Assembly: GCA_947646735.1 (NCBI GenBank)
Contig: CANTFK010000980.1
Coordinates: 248,001-312,000, forward strand
DNA from: Peronospora farinosa
Taxonomy: Eukaryota; Oomycota; Peronosporomycetes; Peronosporales; Peronosporaceae
Length of the DNA: 64,000 nt
Reading direction: 5' to 3'
Below the pieces are notes generated by a model. The model had not been told where the DNA came from and did no database searches. It was given only the letters and a program-made list of their open reading frames with translations. This document shows positions 44,508 through 55,550 of this stretch, piece by piece. The translations under genes were made by a program, and so were the position numbers. The first letter of the stretch is position 1; every line of letters begins with the position of its first letter.

Positions 44508-45284
44508 ATGGTATTGACTCGAGTATTAACACTGCTGTGTGTGGCGGCTGCGGTTGTTCGATCGGAAGAAATGGGCGTGGGCGTCAGTGCAGAGGTAGTA
44601 TCGTCTCCTTTGCGGAAGCTAATGCAGGACGTGGTAAAGATTCACGTCATGGTCCATGGGAAGGAGGTCGCTCCTGTCACAGAACACGAACATTACAAGA
44701 AGGAAGAAGAGGAGAAGAAAGGAGCTCCAAGAAGCAGTGAGGCTGGAGAGAAGCACGGAAAGGTTCACCACGAGAAAAATACCGCCAAGCAGACTCAGGA
44801 TGATGAGACTGTGGTTGAATACAAGCACGGAAGCGTTAAGATTTTCGGTAAAAAGGACAGCGTGGCAGTGGATAACGAGGCCGAAAGAAAAGCTGGCATT
44901 GTTAAGAAGGTTGTTATGGAAAAGGAGCAGGAGGTCCCTAGTACGGCGAACGAGGTCCATGAGGTCGCGACAAAGCTTAGCAGCACGTCTTCGGCTGACA
45001 AGAAGTCGTTCCATGACATTTTCGGCCCTATGGTGATCATTTGCGGCATCATTGGTGGTCTAGCAGCGATCATTGGCGTTGTTGGTCTGGTAATGGACCG
45101 TTCTCAGTCGAAGAAGGATATTCCGGATCCAGATGACTCTACCGAACTCGATGTCGACGTGGATATTGAGGCAAACATCGTACCTGTTGGAGTGCAGGAC
45201 GTCGATTCCGACTCAGATCCCAGCAACGACAAGGATGAAGAGGAAGGCTCCTTCGCCAGCCGTACAACTCGTGTGTCTATGTAA
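44508..45284 (+). CDS. Type I membrane protein, secreted-pathway, unknown function
   Basis: Intronless, 258 residues. A signal peptide (about 1-19, TRVLTLLCVAAAVVRS) is followed by a Lys/Glu-rich hydrophilic ectodomain (20-170), one membrane span (about 173-196, MVIICGIIGGLAAIIGVVGLVM) and an acidic cytoplasmic tail (DVDVDIEAN, DSDSDPSNDKDEEEG). No catalytic or adhesion domain seen. Length, start codon and composition support a real gene. It resembles in layout the protein at 47557-48171, but the sequences are not alike. Confidence 0.75.
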   Translation: MVLTRVLTLLCVAAAVVRSEEMGVGVSAEVVSSPLRKLMQDVVKIHVMVHGKEVAPVTEHEHYKKEEEEKKGAPRSSEAGEKHGKVHHEKNTAKQTQDDETVVEYKHGSVKIFGKKDSVAVDNEAERKAGIVKKVVMEKEQEVPSTANEVHEVATKLSSTSSADKKSFHDIFGPMVIICGIIGGLAAIIGVVGLVMDRSQSKKDIPDPDDSTELDVDVDIEANIVPVGVQDVDSDSDPSNDKDEEEGSFASRTTRVSM

Positions 45285-46180
45285 TTGAAGGTAATCGCCT
45301 ACCAGCTAGGCATGCACAGATGTGCATTATTTGCTGATAAATGGGCCACTTTTTGTTTTATGATAATTGTTGGTCTGCGCTACGACTAGGAAACGCCTTG
45401 TTAAGAGTACTGTAAAACGCAGAGCGACCTGTTCAGCTCTTTATTCTGATACATGAGGCCCACTACTTTAATTGCAAGTACAACTTTGACTGGCATTTAT
45501 AGCCTGATTAGCAACGCCGATTTTAGCGTCTCCAACGTTGTGTCAGCGTACTTTCCAAACCTTTGTACCGTCAAAACCTTTTTTTCAAGGCCATTAATTA
45601 GTACGTGTTTGTTCGCAATAGTGTCTGCACGCTTCATAAAAAACCTGTAAAAGAGCAGATCTGCATACTCCCTGCATGCTTTCCCTTTTGAAGCCTCTTG
45701 GCAGTCGGCAACCATTCGCTGATCCTTGATGTGGTACGCGGCACTTTTCCAGTAAATATCATCGCTGTCCTGCTCCAGGGCGATGATACTTCGCTGACCT
45801 AATTCAGAGTCCACCATGATGCCGCTGACGGCAGCCTATCTTGGTGTATTCCCATGTATATCCCCACGTTAAGAAAACGGAATTATTGCCCGACAAGAAT
45901 CGTCTTACCCATCGATGATATCGGCTTGGCCAACGTCGAAATATCCGAGTGAAATGAACTTGATTTTACATTAGGATGATCGTGTTACATGTCATCAAAT
46001 GCAAATTTTGCTGTGCGATATAGGATAATGTGATTGGCAGAATCCGCGATATTCGTATACCCCTGACTCCGTAAACGTCACTTCGTGCTGGTCGTCACCA
46101 TCTGTCTTTGAACACATCTGCCTTTTATGTGTTGTCGACCCGTAGACTGCGGTATTCATTTTTGATTGTTAGAAGCAGAC
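45285..46180. other. Spacer with an RNase fragment
   Basis: Apart from the fragment listed at 45497-45817, nothing is recognised. The right end is the 5' flank of the transporter gene. Confidence 0.4.
45497..45817 (-). pseudogene. Possible DIS3/RNase II-type C-terminal fragment
   Basis: A 106-codon ORF with EASKGKACREYADLLFYRFF followed by a variable ANKHVLINGLEKKVLTVQRFGKYAD stretch. This order resembles the end of the RNB domain and the following S1/OB segment of DIS3-like exonucleases (A..AS...E, then a strand ending in FG). The rest of the enzyme is absent on both sides. It is probably a gene fragment; the similarity is weak and judged by eye. Confidence 0.35.
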
Positions 46181-47403
46181 ATGGGATCACAGCTTTGGGT
46201 GTTCGGTGTGATGTTGTCGCTTACCGCAACATTATTCGGTACATTGGGCAAGGTGCTACTCAAGCTGTCGCACACATCGTCACAAGCGCTGTCGATCAAG
46301 GCGGCGGCCACTGTGTGCGTGTTTCTGCTCAATCCTGTCTTCGACGCAATAAGTTACGTGTACGCAGCGCAGGTGAAAAGACATTGCTTTGCTTATATTG
46401 CTGCGTCTTGTACGCTTATGTGACGTGCTAACAGACCATTGTGCAATTGTGATCATTAGTCCATCTTGGCGCCCATGGCCGGCTTTAGTGTGCTGTGGAA
46501 CATCCTGCTGTCACCTTATCTGCTCAATGAAAAGCTGTCTACACAGGATTTGAGAGGATCGGCGATCATTTTGCTAGGCTGCCTGCTTGTCGGCATTTCC
46601 GGAAGTCACGACACGCCGACGCATCACAGTACCGAGCTATATGCACTCTTTCAGAGCCGCATTTTTGTCGAGTTCGCTGCTCTCGTAGTGTGCACTGCTG
46701 TGGTGGTAAGATTCAGATGTTCTGTTGTTGTTGTTGTGTAATATGATGTGCTAATCGGAACGATTTAATGTCGTCATTGTTATCCTGATACGTGCAGCTG
46801 GTGTGGGTAATTTTCAGCTACGAGAAAAAGAGCGGCTGGAGGAGGTTTGCATTTGGTGCTCTATCTGGCCTCATTGGTGGCAATCTCTTTTTCCTCAAGG
46901 TGCGTGCGCAATGCTGCTATTCCTTACTGACTTTACTAGAAATTAATTGACTTGACTTGTTGTAGGCTTCGGTTGAGCTGATTGCTGAAGGTGGAGCTAT
47001 TTGGTCCAACCCACACACTTACGTCATTTTTTTGGCAGCCTTGTTGTCAGCAGGAGGTGGTATCTACGTCCTGGACCAAGGCCTTCGCGAGTACGATGCG
47101 CTTTACCTCGTCGCTATCTACCAGGCTTTTCTGATCGTGATTGGTTCCGTTTCGGGCGTGATCTTCTTCCATGAGATTTCCGGAATGAATTCATGTTGGC
47201 AGCTCATAATGTATCCCTCCAGCATCGCCACGACGGTGGGTGGCATTATCGTCTTGTCAGAAAAGCACGCGGAGCACTGTGACCTGGTATATCTCAACGG
47301 CGCTATCCATGGAAACAATCAAGGTGAGATGTTGCCGCTCATCGTTTCACAGAACGATGACGTTAAGAAAGGATCGCAACACGGCTCCATCGAGTTTGTT
47401 TAA
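46181..47403 (+). CDS. NIPA/DMT-superfamily membrane transporter
   Basis: Modelled as join(46181..46372,46460..46705,46798..46899,46966..47403): 978 nt, 325 residues, all junctions in phase 0. Eight to nine hydrophobic segments are visible, e.g. LWVFGVMLSLTATLFGTLG, AALLSAGGGIYVLD and LYLVAIYQAFLIVIGSVSGVIF. LAPMAGFSVLWNILLSPYLLNEKL resembles the LAPLGALSV...LNEKL signature of the NIPA magnesium transporter family within the drug/metabolite transporter superfamily. Substrate is therefore possibly Mg2+, but a generic EamA-like transporter cannot be excluded. The C-terminal 55 residues are hydrophilic and cytosolic. Confidence 0.8.
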
Positions 47404-47556
47404 TAGCATAGCAACTTGTAGGTTTTGTAGACAAGAAAACAAATATCTATAAAAAACCATAGACGCCAGGTTTTTAGCGAACGTCACAAATGCCAACAAA
47501 TGCGTTTTAACACAAGTCTTTGCTATTGAAATATGATGGTCAATCACTTTGTGACA

Positions 47557-48171
47557 CTAGTTGCAGCACGTCGCCTTAGTGTCGGGGTCAGGGAAGTACA
47601 TTCCAGCATCCTTGAGCTTGCGGTTGATGAAGAACATGGCACTGGCAATGACGACCACAAGTGTTACAACAAAGCCAACAATGGTCTGCAGCGTCTTCTG
47701 GTACTCTTCCTCCTTCTTCTGCTTCGCCGCAGCTTTACGTTGAGCACGTGTTTGCTTCTTGCTCTTGCGGCTACGATGTTTCTTCGTCTTCTTCGTCGGG
47801 GTTTCATTCTTCTTCTTCTCTTCCGTCTCGCCATTCTCCTCCTTATCCAAACGTGCCAGGTATCGCTGGACGCGACTCGATATCTCTGCACGACAGCGAT
47901 CGGACACTTTGGAAGTATCCATCGGGTTCTCCTGAATCTGTTTGCGGCATTTAGCCGAGCTTTTGGACAAGATCTTTTCAATGGCATCAGGTGTCAGACG
48001 CGGGTCCATCTCTTGCACCGGTTTGGCATCCGTCTCGTCCGTCGTTTCCAGCGTCTCTTCTTCCTCAACCAATAAATCGTCGTCCACGTCCTCCGGCTTC
48101 ATTTCTGCCAGACCCGCAGCAGCCAGCATCGCCAGCACTACCAGCAGCAGAGACAGCAATCCACGACGCAT
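47557..48171 (-). CDS. Single-pass membrane protein with signal peptide
   Basis: Intronless, 204 residues. Signal peptide about 1-22 (RRGLLSLLLVVLAMLAAAG), an acidic stretch (28-50), a segment with two Cys (AKCRKQI, SDRCRAEI) that may form a disulphide, a strongly basic Lys/Arg stretch (119-155), and a membrane span (about 162-183, TIVGFVVTLVVVIASAMFFI). It ends KATCCN. The layout suggests an ER or secretory-pathway membrane protein. No known domain. Confidence 0.75.
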   Translation of the reverse strand: MRRGLLSLLLVVLAMLAAAGLAEMKPEDVDDDLLVEEEETLETTDETDAKPVQEMDPRLTPDAIEKILSKSSAKCRKQIQENPMDTSKVSDRCRAEISSRVQRYLARLDKEENGETEEKKKNETPTKKTKKHRSRKSKKQTRAQRKAAAKQKKEEEYQKTLQTIVGFVVTLVVVIASAMFFINRKLKDAGMYFPDPDTKATCCN

Positions 48172-48437
48172 GCTTCGCTAACTTTTACTTCCTAGTGTTG
48201 ATCGTTACGTAAAAGCTCGTTGCAATTTGTAAACAAATTACAAAATGACAGACACGCGGCATCGAATTATTTAATTGTGGTCATCACGTGCGTATGTGCA
48301 CCACACTACAAACGAAAAGAAAAAAGTGCAAATATTTCATTCTCTAAAATTTAAACAAAAAAAGAGTTTTAAAGAGTTATTTTCTTTGTCTTTGTGCGTG
48401 TGTTTGTATTGAAAACTCGGCCGAGAATTCAAGCACA

Positions 48438-49505
48438 ATGACTACGATCTTTGACGGTTACGATGAGGAATACCGTGCATTGACCAGTGATATCTCTAAA
48501 AAGCTCAGTGAGGTCGCGTTGTACGAGGATCAGAAAGGTGCGACCGTTCCTTTTTTTCAGAGTCGGCCTGTTTCAACTGATGACGTTGTTTTGATGGTGC
48601 TACAGACAAGAAAAAGTCAAGTATTGTGCATATAGGCGATCTGCTGACTCAAGCCACCCAGCTGGTAGGTTAATAATTGCTGTGGAGAATTTGGTGCTGG
48701 CACGGGGAGCTGACGTTATTGTGCTTCGTCTTGACTGTGCGCTATAGATCCAGCAGATGGAGCTTGAGGTGAGGAGCCTTGATAAATCCACTCGACCTGA
48801 ACTCTCGAAGAAAGTGGACCAATACAAGAAGAGCTTGGCGTCGTTATCAGCGGACCACAAGAAAATTCGCGGAAAGGAAGAGCGAGAAGGATTATTTGGT
48901 GACCGTGATGGCGTCGAGGTAAGATTGTGATGCTCATATGAGTGCTTTTCTTACGTGTGAAGCTGAAAGAAAAGGTGCTTGGTTGTTGATGATGTAGGCT
49001 TCGGCGGAGCACCGCAGTCGCATGGCTGCTGTTACAACTAAGTACGCTTATGTTAGAAGTAATAGGTGGTTTGCGAAGGTAGTCGTGATAACTGAGATGG
49101 TATTGGTGCTGTTGCTTCTGTACAGGATGAAGGGAACAACGGACAAACTGACAGCTGCACGAAAAGAAATGTCAGACACCGAGGAAGTTGGTACGCATCA
49201 TTGATTATGAATATGTGTGTGTGCTTTAGAATGTTAGAAGTAAAGGTGCCTTATTTTCTACAATTTATGCTGCTATGACGATAGCGCTTGCCATTAGCGA
49301 CGAGCTAGGCAGAAATCGTGAGAAGATCAAAGCCACACATGAAAAAGTGAAGGGAGTGAACGAGATGGCTCGCCGTGGAGGAAATATTGTCGGTCGTATG
49401 TCTGCTCGCGACAAGCGACAACGAATAGCGTTGGCCATTGCCGCGGGGTTCATCATTATCGCAATTTTGCTGCTGATTTACTTTGGCATGTTTAAGAAGA
49501 AGTAG
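48438..49505 (+). CDS. VTI1: SNARE VTI1
   Basis: Modelled as join(48438..48537,48637..48665,48748..48918,48998..49041,49126..49190,49285..49505): 630 nt, 209 residues. The N-terminal Habc part starts MTTIFDGYDEEYRALTSDI (VTI1 type FEGYEQDF) and continues QMELEVRSL and QYKKSLASLSADHKK. The Qb SNARE helix follows (AISDELGRNREKIKATHEKV and GNIVGRM) and a C-terminal anchor (LAIAAGFIIIAILLLIYFG). Short exons of 29 and 44 nt are placed from phase and acceptor quality. It acts in Golgi, endosome and vacuole fusion with syntaxin-type partners. Its stop is 190 bp before the KAE1 start. Confidence 0.92.
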
Positions 49506-49695
49506 TCACAGACTTTTGTTGCACGTGGTAGTAAACAGGTATATGTGACTTGCATTCTTTTATAGTACATCAAAATTGAAGCCATTTTTCTTGCAATTCT
49601 TTGTATCATTTTTCAGCTTGACTTTATTAGCAAAATCTGGCTTTCTATTGGTCAAAATCCATTATTGCCCATGCGATATCACTTTCAATTAATTT

Positions 49696-51325
49696 ATGAC
49701 TCCACCCATGCGGAAGGACGGTGATGTGCTGGCCATGGGCATCGAGGGAAGCGCCAATAAACTTGCTGTAGGTATCATTCGCTACTTTGCTGATGGTGAG
49801 ACAGAGATCCTGTCAAATCCTCGCAAAACGTACATTACGCCTCCAGGCCAAGGATTTTTACCTCGTGAGACAGCGTGGCATCATCAGAACCACGTGGTGG
49901 GCATCGTGCGAGCGGCGTTGATTGAAGCGAACGTATCTCCGCAACAATTAGATTGTATTTGCTACACTAAAGGTCCAGGAATGGGCGGTCCACTGCGTTC
50001 AGCTGCTGTATTCGCCCGCATGCTGTCACTACTATGGAACAAACCACTCGTGGGCGTCAATCATTGCGTCGGGCGTACGTTACTATCCATTTGGCAGCAA
50101 TTATTGTAGTTCTCTCTGGATTATTGATTAATGTTGCAGCAATTATTGTTGATCTCGTTTGAATAATGAAATGATGTGCCATTTGTTTGTTTGTGCAGAT
50201 ATTGAGATGGGGAGAACCGTGACCAAGGCCGCCGACCCCGTCGTGTTGTATGTCAGTGGCGGCAATACTCAAGTTATTGCCTATTCAATGCAGTGGTGCG
50301 GGCTTTATGTTTATCGGAGCATCTCTTACAATATTACTAATGAGTTTATGTAATATTGCGATGTACAGCTATCGCATTTTTGGAGAGACGATCGACATCG
50401 CCGTTGGAAATTGTTTGGACCGCTTTGCGCGAGTGCTGGAGCTTTCCAATGACCCGAGTCCCGGTTATAACATTGAAGTGCTGGCGAGAGAGTACGCAGA
50501 CGTGCGATATTGTTATAGTAGCTTGTCGGATTCGCTTCTGATCGAATGTTGGCTCGACTTCTGTGGCTTTGTTCAGAGGCAAGAAATACATTGAGCTCCC
50601 ATATACTGTGAAGGGTACGGACGTGTCCTTTTCGGGTATCTCGACCTTCATTGAGAAGGAGGCCAAGTATGTTATGTTGTTATGACTAGTGTTTTCTGTG
50701 TACAAGTCTGAATCTTGTGTCTCTCTCTGCAGCGACAAGATTAAATCGGGTGAATGTACCAAGGCGGACTTGTGCTACTCGTTGCAAGAAACGATTTTCG
50801 CGATGCTTGTGCGTTCTTTCATCAGCTGAATGTGCAGCTTGCTTGTAAATCTGAGGATCTATGGTCGTGCATTTTTTAACCTCTCTGTTAGGTGGAAATT
50901 ACGGAGCGTGCAATGGCTCACTGTGGGCAATCAGAGGTGCTTATTGTTGGTGGTGTGGGATGTAAGTTTACGAGGCATCATCCTTCGATTCCAAGGTAAT
51001 AATTAATGCTTAACTTCCATTGTTCTGTTGTGATCACGCAGGCAACTTGCGTCTACAGGAAATGATGGGTATGATGGCGAAGGAACGTAATGGGCGCGTC
51101 TGTGCTATGGACCATCGCTATTGCGTCGATAATGGTGCTATGATTGCTCAAGCTGGGGTCCTGCAATTTCAGCATGGTGGGGATACTCCACTTCACGAGG
51201 CTACATGTACCCAAAGGTATGATGTACTTGTTACGATTCGTGAAATGGTTGATCTGAAAAACCATCTTCTGTGTGGCTTCAGATTCCGCACCGATGAGGT
51301 TCCTGTGATTTGGCGCTCCGATTAG
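49696..51325 (+). CDS. KAE1: tRNA N6-adenosine threonylcarbamoyltransferase KAE1/OSGEP
   Basis: Modelled as join(49696..50074,50199..50292,50369..50491,50577..50666,50733..50808,50892..50961,51042..51216,51283..51325): eight exons, 1,050 nt, 349 residues. The ASKHA fold motifs are intact: [21 protein letters not shown], the metal-binding His123-x3-His127 (NHCVGHIEMGR, formed across the first intron), [39 protein letters not shown] and [13 protein letters not shown]1 is the catalytic subunit of KEOPS and makes the t6A modification at position 37 of ANN-decoding tRNAs. No mitochondrial presequence is seen, so it is the cytosolic/nuclear form and not the OSGEPL1/Qri7 type. Confidence 0.95.
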
Positions 51326-51975
51326 GCAGGCAGATTTGACACAAAATATATCCTACCTTATTGTTCGGTATCAAGAGTCGGCGTGGCTTCATCTTCTTCT
51401 CACGTGTGTGTAAGGTCAAAGACGGCGACGAATTCACTCGTTTTGGAAGATTCAAGCTATCGACTCGTTTGTTTCAGCAAAGCAAACCCAGGTTGTACCA
51501 AAATCCACACATTATACGATGTCTTTTCAGCATTACGCAACACAGCTTGCATTAGCTCATGGCATCGTCGCTTGTCGTTGCCATTTGCACGACAATTTCG
51601 TTGAGGTTGTAAAAAAGATAGAGAGCAACAGCAGGCGATGCATTTTCATTTTAATGTATTGTATTCGGTTTCTTGCCCAATATCGGATACTCTGTTCGGA
51701 GGTTCTTGACCATGCAGCGGCATACGATCTGATCGATAAGCAATGCAAGCATTCTTCATTGTGTTAAGAAATGGTTGATCATTCGATCGGCTGGTTGATT
51801 TTAGATTAGCCGAAGAGTAGTTAGTATCCTTCATTTTTTCGTGAGCCGTCGCGTCTGTTGACAGTACTACAACGATTCTACAAGAAAGACAGCAGCTCTC
51901 TCTTTGGTATCTGGGCCATATATTTTTCGCAAACTAAGCGACAGCGCGAGTCTTGTATGAACAGGATCAGTCACA
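51326..51975. other. Intergenic, 650 bp, convergent
   Basis: 3' flanks of KAE1 and the Myb gene. Short ORFs on both strands have no recognised similarity. No RNA gene seen. Confidence 0.45.
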
Positions 51976-53242
51976 TTATCGCGCAAACACCTTTGGAGCA
52001 TCTTCGAAAACTAGAAAGAAATCTACACCATTTTCCTTGATGCACTGCGACAAGAGCTCATCGTCACCAAAAAGTTGTCTTGATTTGAGGCCGATCATCT
52101 GAACCTCTGTATTTGGTGACACGTCCGACAAGATGCTGGAGCGCAGAAGCTTTTTCAGAGCAGATACGTCCTTACAAGCGTCAAAACTCACTCGAACTTC
52201 AATAAGCTGCAGCACCCACAGCGTAACAACGAGCTTGTTAGACACTCTGCTTACGTCACAATGGCTCGATTAAAACATACCTCAGGGAAACTCCTATCGG
52301 TTACAAACTTTAACACAATGTGCTCTGATAGATCGTAAGAACCAGTCGGTTTGAGGTCTGAACCGTCACCAGTTTCTTCACCAGGATAATCTTCGTCTTC
52401 CTCACTAGGTAAAGAATCAACATCGACCTCCTGTTCTTTAACATTGGCTATAGCACGATTAGCGACAATAGCGGCACGTCGATCGGTCCTCAAACGAGCT
52501 CTGGTCACCAACGGTATCGCGCTCGCGTCATTACGAGATCTGTACTTCTTTACAGAGACTCTCGATGCACGATGTACAGTTGGCTGCTCCTCTTGTTTAA
52601 CAAGAGGTGACAAGTTGTTTCCTTCTGCTGGTCTTTTCCGAGTTGTAAACTTGGTATTTTGCATATTCTTCCACTTGTCCTATAATCAAATGACCTTACA
52701 TAAGCGACAACGACACAAGTGCAAAGTCGATCAATTTCTATAGCATTTTGCACCTTTAAGTCAACGTTAGTCCGGTGTTTCGAAAATACATCTTGGCCAT
52801 CAATTAGTATCTGTTTCCACTTGCCCGTCCCGTACTTTTTCACTCCATGACGAAGAAACTTTTCCTCTTCATCACTCCAAAAGACCGTCTGTCTCCGTCC
52901 CCTTTTAACGCCATAACACACACTGTAAGTACCATATTCCGCCCTCTTTTAGCGCTCCACGTACTCTCTACGACGAGCATTCATCCCTTCCGTCATGTCA
53001 TCAGTCTGGCTTTCCACACTGCTATCACTATCACCTGTGTCTTCCTCATACTCGTCGTCCTCGTCGCCATCGTTCGCACTGCCACAATTCAATTGTCTCG
53101 AGCGCATTGAGACATCATCGTCGCTGAGCTGTGAGTGCCGGTCCAGCGGTTCCTTGCGTTTTCGACCTAATGACGTGACAGAACTGATGGAAGAGCGTCT
53201 GATGCTGGACGACAGCGCCGGCGCTGCGATGGAAGAGGACAT
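51976..53242 (-). CDS. Telobox Myb/SANT DNA-binding protein (TRF-like)
   Basis: Modelled as complement(join(51976..52206,52281..52679,52754..52922,52965..53242)): 1,077 nt, 358 residues. The N-terminal 92 residues are Ser-rich then acidic (DDVSMRSRQL, GDEDDEYEEDTGDSDSS). A single Myb repeat of telobox type follows: VFWSDEEEKFLRHGVKKYG, GKWKQIL, SKHRTNVDLK joined across an intron to DKWKNM. The VDLKDKWKNM helix is the signature of telomeric-repeat-binding proteins. A basic linker and a C-terminal ubiquitin-like or alpha-beta segment (IEVRVSFDACKDVSALKKLL) complete it. It probably binds TTTAGGG-type telomere repeats or related promoter boxes in the nucleus. A retrotransposon LTR begins 190 bp upstream of its start. 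Confidence 0.9.
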
Positions 53243-53432
53243 CACTGAGCTTTACGATTTACAGCACAAAATTTGAAAATAAAAAGTGTCCAGTATCTCA
53301 CAAATTTTGATTAAATCTGCAAACGGGTACACGAGTCGGTAGAGTATATGATATGTAACAGGGCACCTAATTACACGTAAACATTAAGTAATATACTTAA
53401 TGTAAAGGTCTAAAAGTACATGTATCCATGAT

Positions 53433-54070
53433 TGTAACGGGGTTACACGACGGTTGTAGCGTCTTTCCGAGAGTTTACGGTTAAACTCCCCTTGTATTGC
53501 ATAGAATGCATTATTATACTTCTCTTTAGAGAGGTATTAAGTATAAGCGTTGAGATACGGTATTCGGTAATACCGTATCTTATCGATTAGGATTCGATAA
53601 TCGATAACGCTGTACTAAGTACATCATACACAGATGTTTAGACGATACGTCGTCCAATAGCAAAAGTCTGTATATAATAATTACTATTATCGTAATTAAT
53701 CTAGTGTAGTGTTCTTAGAGTAGGACTCTTCATAAAATCTTAAAGCATAAATATAATCAGTTCTCCTTTTGAGTTTAAGATCGCAAGTCGTTCTGACTTG
53801 TTCTCTTGTGCACTTCGTGCGTTGGTTCTCTGAACCTCTAAGCTCTAGCTTGTTCTTGCACTCTGTGCGTTGGTTCTCTGAACCTTAAGCTTATTGCTTG
53901 CTGACTAAAAGTCTCTTTCCTACTTCCTTAGAACAGGGTGACTTTAAGTCGTTTAATTAGTTCCTTAGAACTAAGTGGCTTTTAGCTTTAACTCTATTTA
54001 GTTCTCTAGAACTAAGAGGCTTCCAGCCGAAAGTCTTCCTCTGGCTAGAGAGCTGTGCAGCTCCGCTACA
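53433..54070 (+). repeat. 5' LTR of the gypsy element
   Basis: Begins TGTAACGGGG and is placed to end at CTACA just before the primer-binding site. The first 366 bp pair with the 3' LTR. The right part holds internal repeats (GTGCGTTGGTTCTCTGAACCT twice at about 53818-53885; TTAGTTCCTTAGAACTAAG-like blocks at about 53925-54025). Confidence 0.85.
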
Positions 54071-54072
54071 CT

Positions 54073-54080
54073 TGGTAGCA
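54073..54080 (+). other. Primer-binding site
   Basis: TGGTAGCA, complementary to the 3' end of an initiator-Met-type tRNA, two bases after the CA end of the LTR. The match is short (8 nt). Confidence 0.5.
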
Positions 54081-55109
54081 CTTGTATTTAATCCTACATC
54101 TGAGTCTTTAAAGACTGACCCTCTGTGAGGATGAAGAATCAAAATCACCTCTCTGAGGCACAACGACTCGCCTTAGATAAACTATCGGCGTTCGTCGGGC
54201 CCAACCAAATCGAGGCCCTTTTGGCGAAAGGCCTCGAGGTTCTAAATGCTCGTCTTAAGGCCTTTATGCGTTATGAAGCAACGCTCCTCGGGCAGGTCCA
54301 TGACCAGGCAGCGTCAGCTGCGCCTACACAGTACATCCCGGTACCTGTGCCCGATGCAGAGCCAAAGGCTCGCCCACTTGTTTTAAACGTAAAAACCTTC
54401 GAGGGGAAGGAGGGAGAAAATTGTGGTGGAGTGGATTCTCAAACAACGTAGGAGATCCACAAACACACACAGCGCCGGACTGCCGACTTACGGAGGGGGT
54501 ACCCCGATACCGTGTCTTGTTGGCCTTGGGTCTCACCTTGTGTACCCGTCGGCTTGGCTGGTGTTGCTCCTCGGTTGACGTAGAAGACTTAAACTTGGTC
54601 TTTGTATAAGACTTGGACTTGGTGGTCCCCGAGTGGATATACTTCACTTGGGACCGGGTTCTTGGGCTCAATTGACTTAGTCGAGAGCGATGCACCTGGT
54701 ACTATGTACCCCTTTGGTGGCTGACTGTTCTTGGTCCTTGGACCCCTTTGTGTTCTTCCCCGTAGGGAAACCGCTTCCTGTAGCGGGTCGTAGAGTCTTG
54801 ACACCTCAGGCCAACTATCCTGAGGGTCAACTTGCGTTGCTTGAGCCGTTTAACACCTGCTGGACGTCGGGGGGCCAAAGGGTATCCCGCCCGGAAGAGG
54901 TGTAGCGACGGAGAAGCTTAGGAGGGGCGCTTAAAGCTACCACGTATAATGCAAATTCGAGTGTGTTTATTTACCTTATTCTCTGTATGCTTTTCTTGCC
55001 TAACCCTAACCCTTTGATCTGGAAAGTGCCACTTGGAGGAAGGACTGGCTCCTTAGTACCCTGTACTTTCTGTAATCTTCGATATTCTGTGTACCGGTTC
55101 TGCACCCTC

Positions 55110-55430
55110 GGACATTGGGCCCTGGTACCCCTGGGCCTCGGTACCCCTGGGCCTCGGTACCCTGGGCCCTGGCACCCTGGTACCCTTAGGCCCCGGTACC
55201 CCGGTACCCCTGGGCCCCGGTACCCTGGTACCCTTAGGCCCCTGGGCCCCGGTACCCTGGTACCCTTAGGCCCCTGGGCCCCGGTACCCTGGTACCCTTA
55301 GGCCCCTGGGCCCCGGTATCCTGGTACTCTTAGGCCCCTGGGCCCCGGCACCATGGCACCCCTGGGCTCCGGTACCCTGGCACCCCTAGGCCCCTGGGCC
55401 CTAGTATCCTGGTACCCCTGGGCCCCTGTT
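55110..55430 (+). repeat. GGTACC-rich minisatellite, 32-bp unit
   Basis: Three perfect 32-bp units (55219-55250, 55251-55282, 55283-55314) and a diverged fourth (to 55346), flanked by shorter variants of the same GGTACC and GGCCCC words. The array is very GC-rich. In one frame it reads as a Pro/Gly-rich pseudo-collagen, which is a by-product of the repeat. Confidence 0.9.
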
Positions 55431-55434
55431 ACCT

Positions 55435-55550
55435 GGGGTCCTCATGTTGCCTGGAGTCCACATGCCACCTGGGGTCCACCTGTCACCTGGGTCAACCTGT
55501 TGCCTGGGGTCCACCGGTCACCTGGGGTCCACCGGTCACCTGGGGTCAAC
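55435..55550 (+). repeat. 18-bp tandem repeat CCACCGGTCACCTGGGGT
   Basis: Two perfect and several diverged copies of an 18-bp unit (CCTGGGGTCCACC...GTCAC) follow the 32-bp minisatellite within the same nested insertion. Confidence 0.8.
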
